Shown: positions 44,154 to 52,127 of the stretch, piece after piece
How positions within the stretch are numbered: the first letter of the stretch is position 1
Layout: each line of letters starts with the position of its first letter
Translations under genes and position numbers: made by a program
NCBI RefSeq assembly: GCF_000934605.2
Contig: NZ_CP010897.2
Span: 5,146,001 to 5,210,000 of the forward strand
Length of the DNA stretch: 64,000 nt
Direction of reading: 5' to 3'
From: Pandoraea vervacti
GTDB taxonomy: Bacteria; Pseudomonadota; Gammaproteobacteria; Burkholderiales; Burkholderiaceae
The notes under the pieces: model-generated
Told to the model about the DNA's origin: nothing
Seen by the model: only the letters and a program-made list of their open reading frames with translations
The model's database searches: none

Positions 44154-45065
44154 TCACCGACGGAACGGCAGGCCGCCCGGCACCATCTTGCCCGGCACGG
44201 GCGAGCCCTGCGGCGCTTCTTCCCCTTGCGCCCCCGAGGCGGGCGCCGGTGCGCTCGCGCCCGAAGCGGGCTTGGCGGGCATCGGCTGACCGCTCGTGCC
44301 GCCAGCCGCAGCACCCGCTGCCCCGGCAGCCGCACCCGCGGCGCCGTCTTCGTCTTCGTAATTCGGCAGCGAAGCGTTGTTCGACGCCCCACCGTTGATC
44401 AGGTATTTGCGGCGCGCCAGATAGGCATCGCGCGTGAACGAATACGGATCGAGCGCGGCGGCTTCGAGCAGGTTCGACGCGTCGAGCAGATTGGCGCGGG
44501 TATTGATGAGACGCACGCCATACAGCGAGTAGCTCACCCAATCCGGCTTGATGTACGACGTCGGGTCGATGAACATGTTGCCCGCCATGCCCACGGTGTC
44601 GCGCGCCGTGCTCGGGCCGAGCAGCGGCAGCACGAGGTACGGACCGTCAGGCACGCCCCACTTGCCCAGCGTCACGCCGAAATCCTGGCTGTGCTTGGGC
44701 AGACCTGCCGGTGTGGCGAAGTCGACCAGACCGCCGACACCGAACACCGTGTTGATCGTCAAACGCATCAGATCCTGCACGGCAGCCGTGATTTCGAGCT
44801 GAAGCAGGTTATTGGCGAAGTTGTACACGTCGCCCACGTTCGAAAAGAAGTTCGTGACCATGTCACGGGCCGGCTCTGGCACCGTGAAGCGGTAACCCTT
44901 CGCGACCGGCACGAGCACGGCCTTGTCGAGCGTGTCGTTGAACTTGTACATCGAACGGTTGAAACCTTCGACGGGGTCCGCGGGATTGGGGTTCGTGACG
45001 GTCGCGCATCCTGCCAGGGCCAACGCGCCGGCGGCCAGCACCGCCGAAGTACGGAAGGTGGTCAT
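44154..45065 (-). CDS. mlaA: Outer-membrane lipoprotein MlaA (VacJ) with low-complexity tail
   Basis: It removes phospholipid from the outer leaflet of the outer membrane. The signal peptide ends in a lipobox (LALAGCATV), followed by DPVEGFNRSMYKFNDTLDKA, VFGVGGLVDFATPAGLPKH and the GPYLVLPLLGPSTARD block. After about residue 235 an unusual tail of Gly/Ala runs and Pro/Ala repeats (to 303 residues) extends beyond the E. coli length. In enterics mlaA is unlinked. Here it sits inside the mla operon between mlaD and mlaC. Confidence 0.93.
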   Translation of the reverse strand: MTTFRTSAVLAAGALALAGCATVTNPNPADPVEGFNRSMYKFNDTLDKAVLVPVAKGYRFTVPEPARDMVTNFFSNVGDVYNFANNLLQLEITAAVQDLMRLTINTVFGVGGLVDFATPAGLPKHSQDFGVTLGKWGVPDGPYLVLPLLGPSTARDTVGMAGNMFIDPTSYIKPDWVSYSLYGVRLINTRANLLDASNLLEAAALDPYSFTRDAYLARRKYLINGGASNNASLPNYEDEDGAAGAAAGAAGAAAGGTSGQPMPAKPASGASAPAPASGAQGEEAPQGSPVPGKMVPGGLPFRR

Positions 45066-45070
45066 TTCTC

Positions 45071-45622
45071 TTATTTTCCTTGGTTTACCGTTGCCGCCCC
45101 GGACGCCGGCGCCGCAGCAGGCGCTGCCGCCGGTGCCGCCGATGCGCCGCCCGACTGGGCGCCACCGGCATCTGCCGCCTTGTTGTACAGGAACTGGCCA
45201 ATCAGGTTTTCCAGCACGATGGCAGATTGCGTGAGCGTGATCGTATCACCGCCCTTGAGCATCTGATCGTCGCCACCGGGTTCCAGCCCGATGTATTGCT
45301 CCCCGAGCAGACCGGACGTCAGGATCTTCGCCGACGAGTCCTTCGGGAACTGATACTGCGAATCGATGTTGAGCGTGACGTCGGCCAGATAACGCTTGTC
45401 GTCGAACTTGATCGACGCCACCCGACCGACCACCACGCCGGCGCTCTTGACCGCCGCGCGCGGCTTCAGGCCGCCGATGTTGTCGAATCGCACCGTGACC
45501 GGATACGTGTTCGAGAACGACAGGGAACTCATGTTGCCCGCCTTGAGCGCGAGGAACAGCAGCGCTGCAAAGCCGAGGACCACGAACAGGCCAACCCAGA
45601 AGTCGAGGGGGTGTTTTTTCAT
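45071..45622 (-). CDS. mlaD: MlaD substrate-binding MCE protein
   Basis: A 183-residue inner-membrane-anchored MCE protein. It has one N-terminal helix (LDFWVGLFVVLGFAALLFLAL), then the MCE domain (VTVRFDNIGGLKPRAAVKSAG, SGLLGEQYIGLEPGGDD) that forms the hexameric channel. An Ala/Pro-rich C-terminal tail follows. It lies 5 bp before mlaA and 53 bp after mlaE. Confidence 0.94.
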   Translation of the reverse strand: MKKHPLDFWVGLFVVLGFAALLFLALKAGNMSSLSFSNTYPVTVRFDNIGGLKPRAAVKSAGVVVGRVASIKFDDKRYLADVTLNIDSQYQFPKDSSAKILTSGLLGEQYIGLEPGGDDQMLKGGDTITLTQSAIVLENLIGQFLYNKAADAGGAQSGGASAAPAAAPAAAPASGAATVNQGK

Positions 45623-45675
45623 TGTGTCAGTGTGCGCAAACTGTCTGTCTATGTCTTGGCAGGCAAGCCGGCCCG

Positions 45676-46443
45676 TTAGCTGAACATGAGGGCCGTGAGC
45701 AGGAAGTCGAGGCCGAGAACGGCCAGCGACGCCTGCACGACGGTCCGCGTCGTGGCACGCGACACGCCTTCCGGCGTCGGTTGTGCCTCGAAGCCCTGAT
45801 ACAGCGCGATGAATGTGACGGCAATGCCGAACACGATGCTCTTGACGACGCCGTTCGCGACGTCGGACCACACGTCCACGCCGCCTTGCATCTGCGACCA
45901 GAACGCGCCGGAATCCACGCCGATGAGCTGCACGCCGACGAGGTAACCCCCGAAAATGCCCACGGCCGAGAAGATCGCCGCAAGGATCGGCATGGCGATC
46001 ACCCCCGCCCAGAATCGCGGTGCGACCACGCGCGCGATCGGATCGATCGCCATCATTTCCATGGCGGTCAGCTGCTCGCCGGCCTTCATCAACCCGATCT
46101 CGGCGGTGAGCGACGTGCCCGCGCGTCCCGCGAACAGCAGCGCCGTCACCACCGGGCCCAGCTCACGCACCAGCGAGAGCGCGACGAGCAGGCCAAGCGC
46201 CTGCTCCGAGCCGTACTTGTTGAGCGTGTAATAGCCTTGCAGGCCGAGCACGAAGCCCACGAACAGCCCCGACACGGCAATGATGACGAACGAATAATTC
46301 CCGACGAAATGAATCTGGTCCGTCACCAGACGCGGGCGACGCAGCAAGGCGCTGCTCGACGAAAGCATGCGCAAGAACATGCGGGCGCCGTAGCCCAGGC
46401 GCTCGACGTGAGCGCGAACGAAACTGCCGATGGTAGTAATCAT
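45676..46443 (-). CDS. mlaE: MlaE permease of the phospholipid transporter
   Basis: The integral membrane subunit, 255 residues, with the MlaE-family signatures FVGFVLGLQGYYTLN, ELGPVVTALLFAGRAGTSL and AEIGLMKAGEQLTAMEMM. Its ATG overlaps the mlaF stop (ATGA), and mlaD follows 53 bp later. Confidence 0.95.
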   Translation of the reverse strand: MITTIGSFVRAHVERLGYGARMFLRMLSSSSALLRRPRLVTDQIHFVGNYSFVIIAVSGLFVGFVLGLQGYYTLNKYGSEQALGLLVALSLVRELGPVVTALLFAGRAGTSLTAEIGLMKAGEQLTAMEMMAIDPIARVVAPRFWAGVIAMPILAAIFSAVGIFGGYLVGVQLIGVDSGAFWSQMQGGVDVWSDVANGVVKSIVFGIAVTFIALYQGFEAQPTPEGVSRATTRTVVQASLAVLGLDFLLTALMFS

Positions 46444-47258
46444 GCACGCGCTCCGATGCCGAAGTCGTCCGCGAGCGGCGGCGCAGGGTACTGGAATTTC
46501 ACGGGGCCGTCCGGCTGGGCATCGATGAACTGACGCACGGTGGGATCGTTCGAAGCACGCAGCGCCTCGGGCGAGCCTTCGGCGGCGATCCGGCCTTCAC
46601 TGATGAAATAGATGTAATCGGCGATGGCGAACGTCTCGGCCACGTCGTGCGACACGATGATCGACGTTGCGCCCAGTGCGTCATTGAGCTTGCGAATCAG
46701 GTTGGCGGTAATGCCCATCGAAATCGGGTCGAGGCCGGTGAACGGCTCGTCGTACATGACGAGGTCCGGGTCCAGCGCAATCGTGCGCGCAAGCGCCACC
46801 CGGCGGGCCATGCCGCCCGAAATCTCGGCCGGTTTCATGTCGCGCGCACCGCGCAGGCCCACGGCATTGAGCTTCATGAGCACAAGATCGCGAATCAGGT
46901 CTTCGTCGAGACGGGTGTGCTCGCGCAACGGAAACGCCACATTGTCGAACACCGTCATGTCTGTGAAGAGCGCGCCGAACTGGAACAGCATGCCCATGCG
47001 ACGACGCAGCCGATACCAGCCATCGCGATCGAGCGTCGAGACATCGGTGCCGTCGAAATCCACTTGCCCACGGCTCGCATGCACGAGGCCGCCGATCAGA
47101 CGCAGCACCGTGGTTTTGCCGCAGCCCGAGCCTCCCATGACGGCAATGACCTTACCGCGGGGAAACCGCATATTCAACCCGGAAAGCACGAGCCGTTCGC
47201 CATAACCAAAGCTGACGTCGCGCAATTCGAGCAAATTTTCCGGATTCGGGATAGGCAC
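46440..47258 (-). CDS. mlaF: MlaF ATPase of the phospholipid transporter
   Basis: The ATP-binding subunit (272 residues): Walker A AVMGGSGCGKTTVLR, signature AEISGGMARRVALART, Walker B DLVMYDEPFTGLDP and switch His SIIVSHDVAET. GTG 47258 (VPIPNPENLLELRDVSFGY) is preferred because upstream residues are not family-like. It is the first gene of the mla operon. The promoter should lie between 47258 and 47522, shared with the divergent GNAT gene. Confidence 0.93.
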   Translation of the reverse strand: MPIPNPENLLELRDVSFGYGERLVLSGLNMRFPRGKVIAVMGGSGCGKTTVLRLIGGLVHASRGQVDFDGTDVSTLDRDGWYRLRRRMGMLFQFGALFTDMTVFDNVAFPLREHTRLDEDLIRDLVLMKLNAVGLRGARDMKPAEISGGMARRVALARTIALDPDLVMYDEPFTGLDPISMGITANLIRKLNDALGATSIIVSHDVAETFAIADYIYFISEGRIAAEGSPEALRASNDPTVRQFIDAQPDGPVKFQYPAPPLADDFGIGARA

Positions 47259-47521
47259 GTTTCGGGTCTTATAGTGCGGCGCAAAACGCCAATTATAGGG
47301 GGGTTTGCCAATCGATGCCGTCCAAGCAAGGTCGGCGAAAGCAAGGAACGACGCAGCCCGGCGGGATTTTACAGGCCTTGTGCGTCTTCGCGCGACCTCG
47401 TTCCAAAGGGCGCAACGATGCAAAAACCTAACGGCGGCAAGGACTTATCCCCAGGCGCCGGGGCGCCGTTGTTGCGCCGTTGCTACAATATGGCGTTTTC
47501 TGCCCGACACCATTGACCGGG

Positions 47522-48100
47522 ATGTCATCTCCCACCCCAACGCCTTCGCGCCCCATTGCTCCACAGCCTTCCGCCCGGCCCGGTTTTCGGATTCGTCCGA
47601 TGCGAATCGGCGACCTTCCCCACGTATTGGAGGTGCAGGCACAGGCCTACGGGGAGGTCATGCTCGAATCGGAAGCAACGCTGGCCTCCCGCCTGACGCT
47701 CTCACCGTCCACCTGCTGGGTCGCGGTGGACGCGCAGGCACCGGAGCACGAGGCCTGCGTAGCGGGCTATCTGTTCACCCATCCGTGGCATCTGGCTGCG
47801 CCGCCGCCGCTCGACACCGTTCTCCACACGCTGCCCGAAGCCCCGGACTGCTGGTACGTACACGACATGGCGCTCGCGCCCCGCACGCGCGGCGCGGGCG
47901 TTGCCGACCGCCTGTACGCAGCGGCGCTCACGGCCGCACAGGCGCTCGGATTGTCGGCGTCTGCGCTCGTGGCCGTGCAGCGATCGCAAGGGTTTTGGGC
48001 GCGCTTCGGCTACGCGGCCGTGTTGGACGTCTCGCCGCAGATCGCAGCTAAGCTCGCCGGATACGGCAATGGTGCGGTGTTCATGACCCGCACGTTGTAA
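47522..48100 (+). CDS. GNAT-family N-acetyltransferase
   Basis: A 192-residue acetyltransferase. The acetyl-CoA motif is in HDMALAPRTRGAGVADRLYAA, and the N-terminal block FRIRPMRIGDLPHVLEVQAQAY is typical. The acceptor is unknown. ATG 47522 starts at a plausible Pro-rich linker. An in-frame start at 47480 is possible. It is divergent from mlaF and converges on thiE with a 20-bp gap. Confidence 0.88.
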   Translation: MSSPTPTPSRPIAPQPSARPGFRIRPMRIGDLPHVLEVQAQAYGEVMLESEATLASRLTLSPSTCWVAVDAQAPEHEACVAGYLFTHPWHLAAPPPLDTVLHTLPEAPDCWYVHDMALAPRTRGAGVADRLYAAALTAAQALGLSASALVAVQRSQGFWARFGYAAVLDVSPQIAAKLAGYGNGAVFMTRTL

Positions 48101-48120
48101 TCACACCCAATTAAGCCTGA

Positions 48121-49314
48121 TCAAGCCCGCCGCGCGAACTCGCGCTGCATGCCCCTGACTGCCGACGCCACGTCGGTGGCTTGCGTCACGGCGCGCACGA
48201 CCGCCGCGCACCCCACGCCGGTATCGAGCACCTGCGACAAATTGGCCGCATCGATGCCGCCGATCGCCACGAGCGGGTAGTGAGGCGCAATGAGCTTCAC
48301 GTAACGCGCGAGCTTCGCCAGACCTTGCGGCGCCGTCGCGATGACCTTGGTTGTCGTGGGGAACACCGCTCCCACGGCCAGGTAACTCGGCCGAAAGTGA
48401 TGCGCCGCGAGAATCTCGTAATAGCCATGCGTGCTGATGCCCAATCGCGCGCCGCTTGCGTGCAGCGCCGCCACCTCGTCGGCCGAGAGCGCCGCCATGT
48501 CTTCCTGCCCCAGATGCACGCCGTACGCCCTCGCCGCAATCGCTTCGCGCCAATGGTCGTTGATGAACCACGCACTGTCGTGCATGACGCGACGGCCCGC
48601 AGCAACGGTTCGTTCGATCTCGGATCGCAGGTTCGGATGCGCCGGGTCCTTGATGCGCAATTGCACGGTGCCGACCTGAAGGTCCGCCATGCGCTCGCAC
48701 CACTCGGCGCTTGGCAACACCGGGTAGAGACCGAGCCGCGCGGGGCACGCCGCGAATGGTCCCGGCGACGGCGCCTGTCCCAGCACGACGGGGAATGTTT
48801 CGAGCACGGTCGGCCACGCGCCGAGCGTGCCGATGTCCTGCGCGCGTGCATGGCTGCCGTCGGTGCGCCACGCACGGGCGAGCACAAGCGCGTCGTGCGG
48901 TTCGAACCCGCAGTCGAGGAACGCCGCAAACGCGGGCATGAAGGCGGGATCGTCCACGCCCGCGATACGGTAGACACCCTCGTTCGTGTAAAGCGTGTCT
49001 TGCACGTGCCCCTGCGCGGTGGCCGCTGTACACAGAACGACAGCGCCGCTCGCGCGCCACGCATCGCGTTGTACCGACATCGCCGTGCCCAGCCCCTGCG
49101 CCGGCGCCAGCGGCAACCAGACGATGTCGCCCTTGGCCGCAGCGCCCGGCGTTCTGGCATGCAACCGCCATGTCGACGTTCCCGGGCCTGCGGGCCACGG
49201 CGCAAGCCGCGCGCGGATCTCGTCGGCCGCCTGCCGCCATGCATGGGCAAGCGGCTCGTCTGCGGGCACGCATTCGACGTGCGAGAGCCCCGCGGCACCG
49301 GCGTGCGTCGTCAT
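48121..49314 (-). CDS. thiE: Thiamine-phosphate synthase with a long N-terminal extension
   Basis: It joins HMP-PP and thiazole phosphate to thiamine phosphate. The C-terminal half (about residues 190-397) is ThiE: VGTVQLRIKDPAHP, INDHWREAIAARAYGVHLGQED, RLGISTHGYYEI and VAIGGIDAANLSQVLDTG. The N-terminal part of about 190 residues is not part of typical ThiE (about 210 residues). Its segment AFLDCGFEPHDALVLARAWR looks like the last helices of a ThiD-type kinase, so it may be a remnant or divergent HMP-P kinase domain. ATG 49314 is used. It is the last gene of thiOSGE. Confidence 0.9.
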   Translation of the reverse strand: MTTHAGAAGLSHVECVPADEPLAHAWRQAADEIRARLAPWPAGPGTSTWRLHARTPGAAAKGDIVWLPLAPAQGLGTAMSVQRDAWRASGAVVLCTAATAQGHVQDTLYTNEGVYRIAGVDDPAFMPAFAAFLDCGFEPHDALVLARAWRTDGSHARAQDIGTLGAWPTVLETFPVVLGQAPSPGPFAACPARLGLYPVLPSAEWCERMADLQVGTVQLRIKDPAHPNLRSEIERTVAAGRRVMHDSAWFINDHWREAIAARAYGVHLGQEDMAALSADEVAALHASGARLGISTHGYYEILAAHHFRPSYLAVGAVFPTTTKVIATAPQGLAKLARYVKLIAPHYPLVAIGGIDAANLSQVLDTGVGCAAVVRAVTQATDVASAVRGMQREFARRA

Positions 49315-49448
49315 GAAGATTCCTCGTTGAACCGGCGGTGCGCGAACCTGTGCGCGCACGCCTTGATAAGTCGGCGAGCCGGCCCGCCCTGGCCCGTCTG
49401 CCGTGTGGGCAATCGGGCGGACGGAATCCGCTCCAAGTGTCTATGCGC

Positions 49449-50294
49449 TTATGCGCCCGTCTGATGCCAGAACGGCACGCCAACGACCGCCGTACTGGCC
49501 TGCGCGCTCTCGCGCTCGGCCATCGGGCCCGCAAGCCAAGCCGCCCGGCCAGCCTTGATCGCCCCGGCGAACGCACCCGCCATTTCCACCGGTTGCGCAG
49601 CGAGTGCGACGGCCGTATTGAGCAGCACACCGTCGTAGCCCCACTCCATCACCTGGCAGGCATGCGACGGCAAACCCAGACCGGCGTCGACGATGAGCGG
49701 CGTATCCGGCAGGCGATCGCGCAGCAAGCGCAGTCCGTAAGGGTTGATCACGCCTTTGCCGGTGCCGATCGGTGCGCCCCACGGCATGAGCGCCTGACAG
49801 CCGACGTCCAGCAGTCGGCGGCACAGCACCAGATCTTCCGTGCAGTACGGCAGTACCTTGAAACCCTCGCGAATCAGTTGTTCGGCGGCCGTCACCAGAC
49901 CGAACGGATCGGGCTGAAGCGTGTAGTCGTCGCCGATCAGTTCGAGCTTGATCCAGTCGGTCTCGAAGACTTCGCGCGCCATTTGCGCGGTTGTCACCGC
50001 TTCCTGCACCGAATGGCAGCCCGCCGTATTGGGCAGCACCGGCACTGCCAGGCGGCGCAATGTCTCCCAGAAGTGGCCCTCGGATGCCTGCGCCCCCGTG
50101 CCCGACAGTTGGCGGCGCAATGCCACCGTCACCATGCCGGGACGCGCCGCGTCGATGGCGTCGTTGAGCGCTTGCAGCGACGGATACCGCGCCGTGCCAA
50201 GCAGGAAACGGCTGCCGAAACGGGTGTCGTAGAGCGTCAGCGCGTCGCGCGTGCCGCTGGCGGCCACGTTGTTCGATTCGGTGAATGCGTTCAT
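49449..50294 (-). CDS. thiG: Thiazole synthase
   Basis: It forms the thiazole ring from deoxyxylulose phosphate, dehydroglycine and ThiS thiocarboxylate. The 281-residue TIM barrel contains GSRFLLGTARYPS (Schiff-base Lys is further on), WIKLELIGDDYTLQPD (the catalytic Lys) and LMPWGAPIGTGKGV, then PLIVDAGLGLPSHACQVMEW. It starts one base after thiS ends. Confidence 0.95.
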   Translation of the reverse strand: MNAFTESNNVAASGTRDALTLYDTRFGSRFLLGTARYPSLQALNDAIDAARPGMVTVALRRQLSGTGAQASEGHFWETLRRLAVPVLPNTAGCHSVQEAVTTAQMAREVFETDWIKLELIGDDYTLQPDPFGLVTAAEQLIREGFKVLPYCTEDLVLCRRLLDVGCQALMPWGAPIGTGKGVINPYGLRLLRDRLPDTPLIVDAGLGLPSHACQVMEWGYDGVLLNTAVALAAQPVEMAGAFAGAIKAGRAAWLAGPMAERESAQASTAVVGVPFWHQTGA

Positions 50295-50295
50295 T

Positions 50296-50493
50296 TCAGC
50301 CTCCGGCCACCGGTTGCACGACATCGATCTTGTCGCCCTGCGCGAGCGTACGCGCGGCGTATTGCGTCTTGGGCACGAACTGCCCATTGATCGCCGCCGC
50401 GAACGGCGGCTTGGCGCCGAAGGCGGCGAGCGCCTCGGCCAACGTCGCCGTCTCGGCCACGTTCAGTGTCTGTTGATTGATATGGATGTCCAT
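50296..50493 (-). CDS. thiS: Sulfur carrier protein ThiS
   Basis: A 65-residue ubiquitin-like carrier that ends in the required Gly-Gly (VVQPVAGG). The adenylated then thiocarboxylated C-terminus donates sulfur to ThiG. Between thiO (16 bp upstream) and thiG (1 bp downstream). Confidence 0.94.
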   Translation of the reverse strand: MDIHINQQTLNVAETATLAEALAAFGAKPPFAAAINGQFVPKTQYAARTLAQGDKIDVVQPVAGG

Positions 50494-50509
50494 CGCGTAC
50501 CGCTTCCTC

Positions 50510-51643
50510 TCATGCCTGACGGAACAGATCCGGCCACGGCCGGCTCGCTCGCCATGTCTCCCAGTCGAACGCATCCCGTGTTGCGCCCGTCGTTTGCATC
50601 AGTGCCTGCGCCAGCGCGCAAGCTTCGCCCGTGACCGCTGGCGCAAGCAGATACCCGTGACGGTAGAGCCCGTTCACGCGCAGCAGTCGCGCCCCGTCCC
50701 ACTGCACACGAGGCAGATGGTCGGGCAGCGCCGGACGACAGTTGACGTTCAACTCGACGATGCGCGCTTCGCCGAACGCCGGGTTCAGGGAGTGCGCCGC
50801 CGAGAGCAGTTCGAGCGCCGAGCGCACCGTCACCGGCGACATGTCCTCCGACTCGAGTTCGGTCGCGCCGATCACATAGAGATCGTCTTCCTTGGGCGCG
50901 ATGTAGATCGGATAGCGCGGATGCAGCAATCGTACCGGCCGACGCAGTCCGATGCCCGGCGCGTGAATGCGCACCACTTCGCCACGCACGCCACGCAACC
51001 GCGTGAGCGCCTCGCGCGCGCCCAACCCGCGGCAGTCGATCACGAGACCGGCGTCCGGATACTGTCCCTCGGCGATTGCCGTATGCCAGTGCAATTCCGC
51101 CCCCGCCTTCGCGAGGCCGGCCGCCAAGGCGCGCAGCAGTTGACGGTTATCCAGTTGCCCCTCGTTCGGCAGCAGCCATCCTTCCTGAAAACGTCCGGCG
51201 AGCGCCGGTTCGACGTCGCCAAGCTGCGCACCGGCAATTCGCTCGACGCCGCCACGCAGCAACGCCGGCGGCGCATTGGCGCGCATCCGGCGCTCGAACA
51301 TGACGGCTTCGGCGCGGTCGGGCTGATGCCACACGACCAGCGTGCCGTTGCGTTGGAAAAACACGTGTTCGGGAAGGCCGTCGATCAGGCCGGGCCAGCG
51401 CTCCAGGCCAACAGCGCCCATCTCGACGATGCTCGGCTCGGCCACCGCCGCCTCAGCCAGGGGCGCCAGCATGGCGGCGGCCACCCAGCCCGCCGCCGAC
51501 GAGCCGTCGGCGTCGCCGCGCTCGTACAGCGCCACACGCGCCCCGGCGCGAATCAGTTGCCATGCGAGCAGACGGCCGGACAGCCCGCCGCCCAGCACGG
51601 CGACGTCCGCACGGGAGGCGACACGCGATGCGGTCGCGCTCAT
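50510..51643 (-). CDS. thiO: Glycine oxidase ThiO
   Basis: A flavin-dependent DAO-family enzyme (377 residues) that makes dehydroglycine for thiazole synthesis in aerobes. The FAD motif is VAVLGGGLSGRLLAWQL, then SAAGWVAAAMLAPLAE. The C-terminal part has RVNGLYRHGYLLAPAVTGE. I chose ATG 51643, which overlaps the stop of a leader frame (ATGA). An ATG at 51682 is in frame but has no good ribosome binding site. First enzyme gene of the riboswitch-controlled operon. Confidence 0.9.
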   Translation of the reverse strand: MSATASRVASRADVAVLGGGLSGRLLAWQLIRAGARVALYERGDADGSSAAGWVAAAMLAPLAEAAVAEPSIVEMGAVGLERWPGLIDGLPEHVFFQRNGTLVVWHQPDRAEAVMFERRMRANAPPALLRGGVERIAGAQLGDVEPALAGRFQEGWLLPNEGQLDNRQLLRALAAGLAKAGAELHWHTAIAEGQYPDAGLVIDCRGLGAREALTRLRGVRGEVVRIHAPGIGLRRPVRLLHPRYPIYIAPKEDDLYVIGATELESEDMSPVTVRSALELLSAAHSLNPAFGEARIVELNVNCRPALPDHLPRVQWDGARLLRVNGLYRHGYLLAPAVTGEACALAQALMQTTGATRDAFDWETWRASRPWPDLFRQA

Positions 51644-51720
51644 ACGCACGTAGCCGCGCGGGCCATCACGGCGCGCAGGCATTCAGAAGTATTCGAGGGA
51701 TGTCGCGCAAGGCAACGCAT
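51640..51720 (-). CDS. Leader reading frame upstream of thiO (26 codons)
   Basis: The ATG at 51720 follows a strong GAGGAAAGGA ribosome binding site. The frame encodes MRCLARHPSNTSECLRAVMA followed by RAATCV, and its TGA overlaps the thiO ATG as ATGA. The peptide itself matches nothing I know. The arrangement suggests translation initiates here and re-initiates at thiO, which would let the TPP riboswitch act on one ribosome binding site. Confidence 0.5.
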   Translation of the reverse strand: MRCLARHPSNTSECLRAVMARAATCV

Positions 51721-51788
51721 GGGGTCCTTTCCTCATGAAAGCAAAAGGACGAAACGGTGTTGGACACCTTACCCCACTGGAGGAGTCG

Positions 51789-51891
51789 GAAACTTCCCAC
51801 GCCGGTATTACCCGGGTCGGGTGCAAAGGGTCTCTCTCAGCCCCGCGATCTCTATGACGTGACTACGCCAATTACGGAGCACCCCTGTTTC
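51789..51891 (-). promoter_or_regulatory. TPP riboswitch (THI element) of the thiOSGE operon
   Basis: Reading minus, the conserved GGGGCTGAGAGAGACCC, then CACCCGACCCGGGTAATACC and GCGTGGGAAG are the aptamer core. A GAAAC...GTTTC closing helix (P1) bounds it. It lies about 70 nt upstream of the leader frame's start, followed by TCCAGTGGGGT and a short linker. Binding of thiamine pyrophosphate should lower expression of thiO, thiS, thiG and thiE. Confidence 0.93.
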
Positions 51892-52127
51892 GCCCGAAGC
51901 CATTACAACATAGATGCCAACGCCCGTGCAAGCTGGCTTCCCGGCCGGTTGCACGCTCGTTGCGTCTCGTTTTTTGACGAATCTCCCGTCGCTTGTAACG
52001 GGACGTAAACTGGAAATCCCCACGGCAAGCGCCTGAGGGCCGAAATCGTGCAACGCACCATCGGGGCCTGCGGTCCAATGAGTCAACAAAAAGCATAGCT
52101 CCGCTGCGGCCACGCCGCCCGACGATC

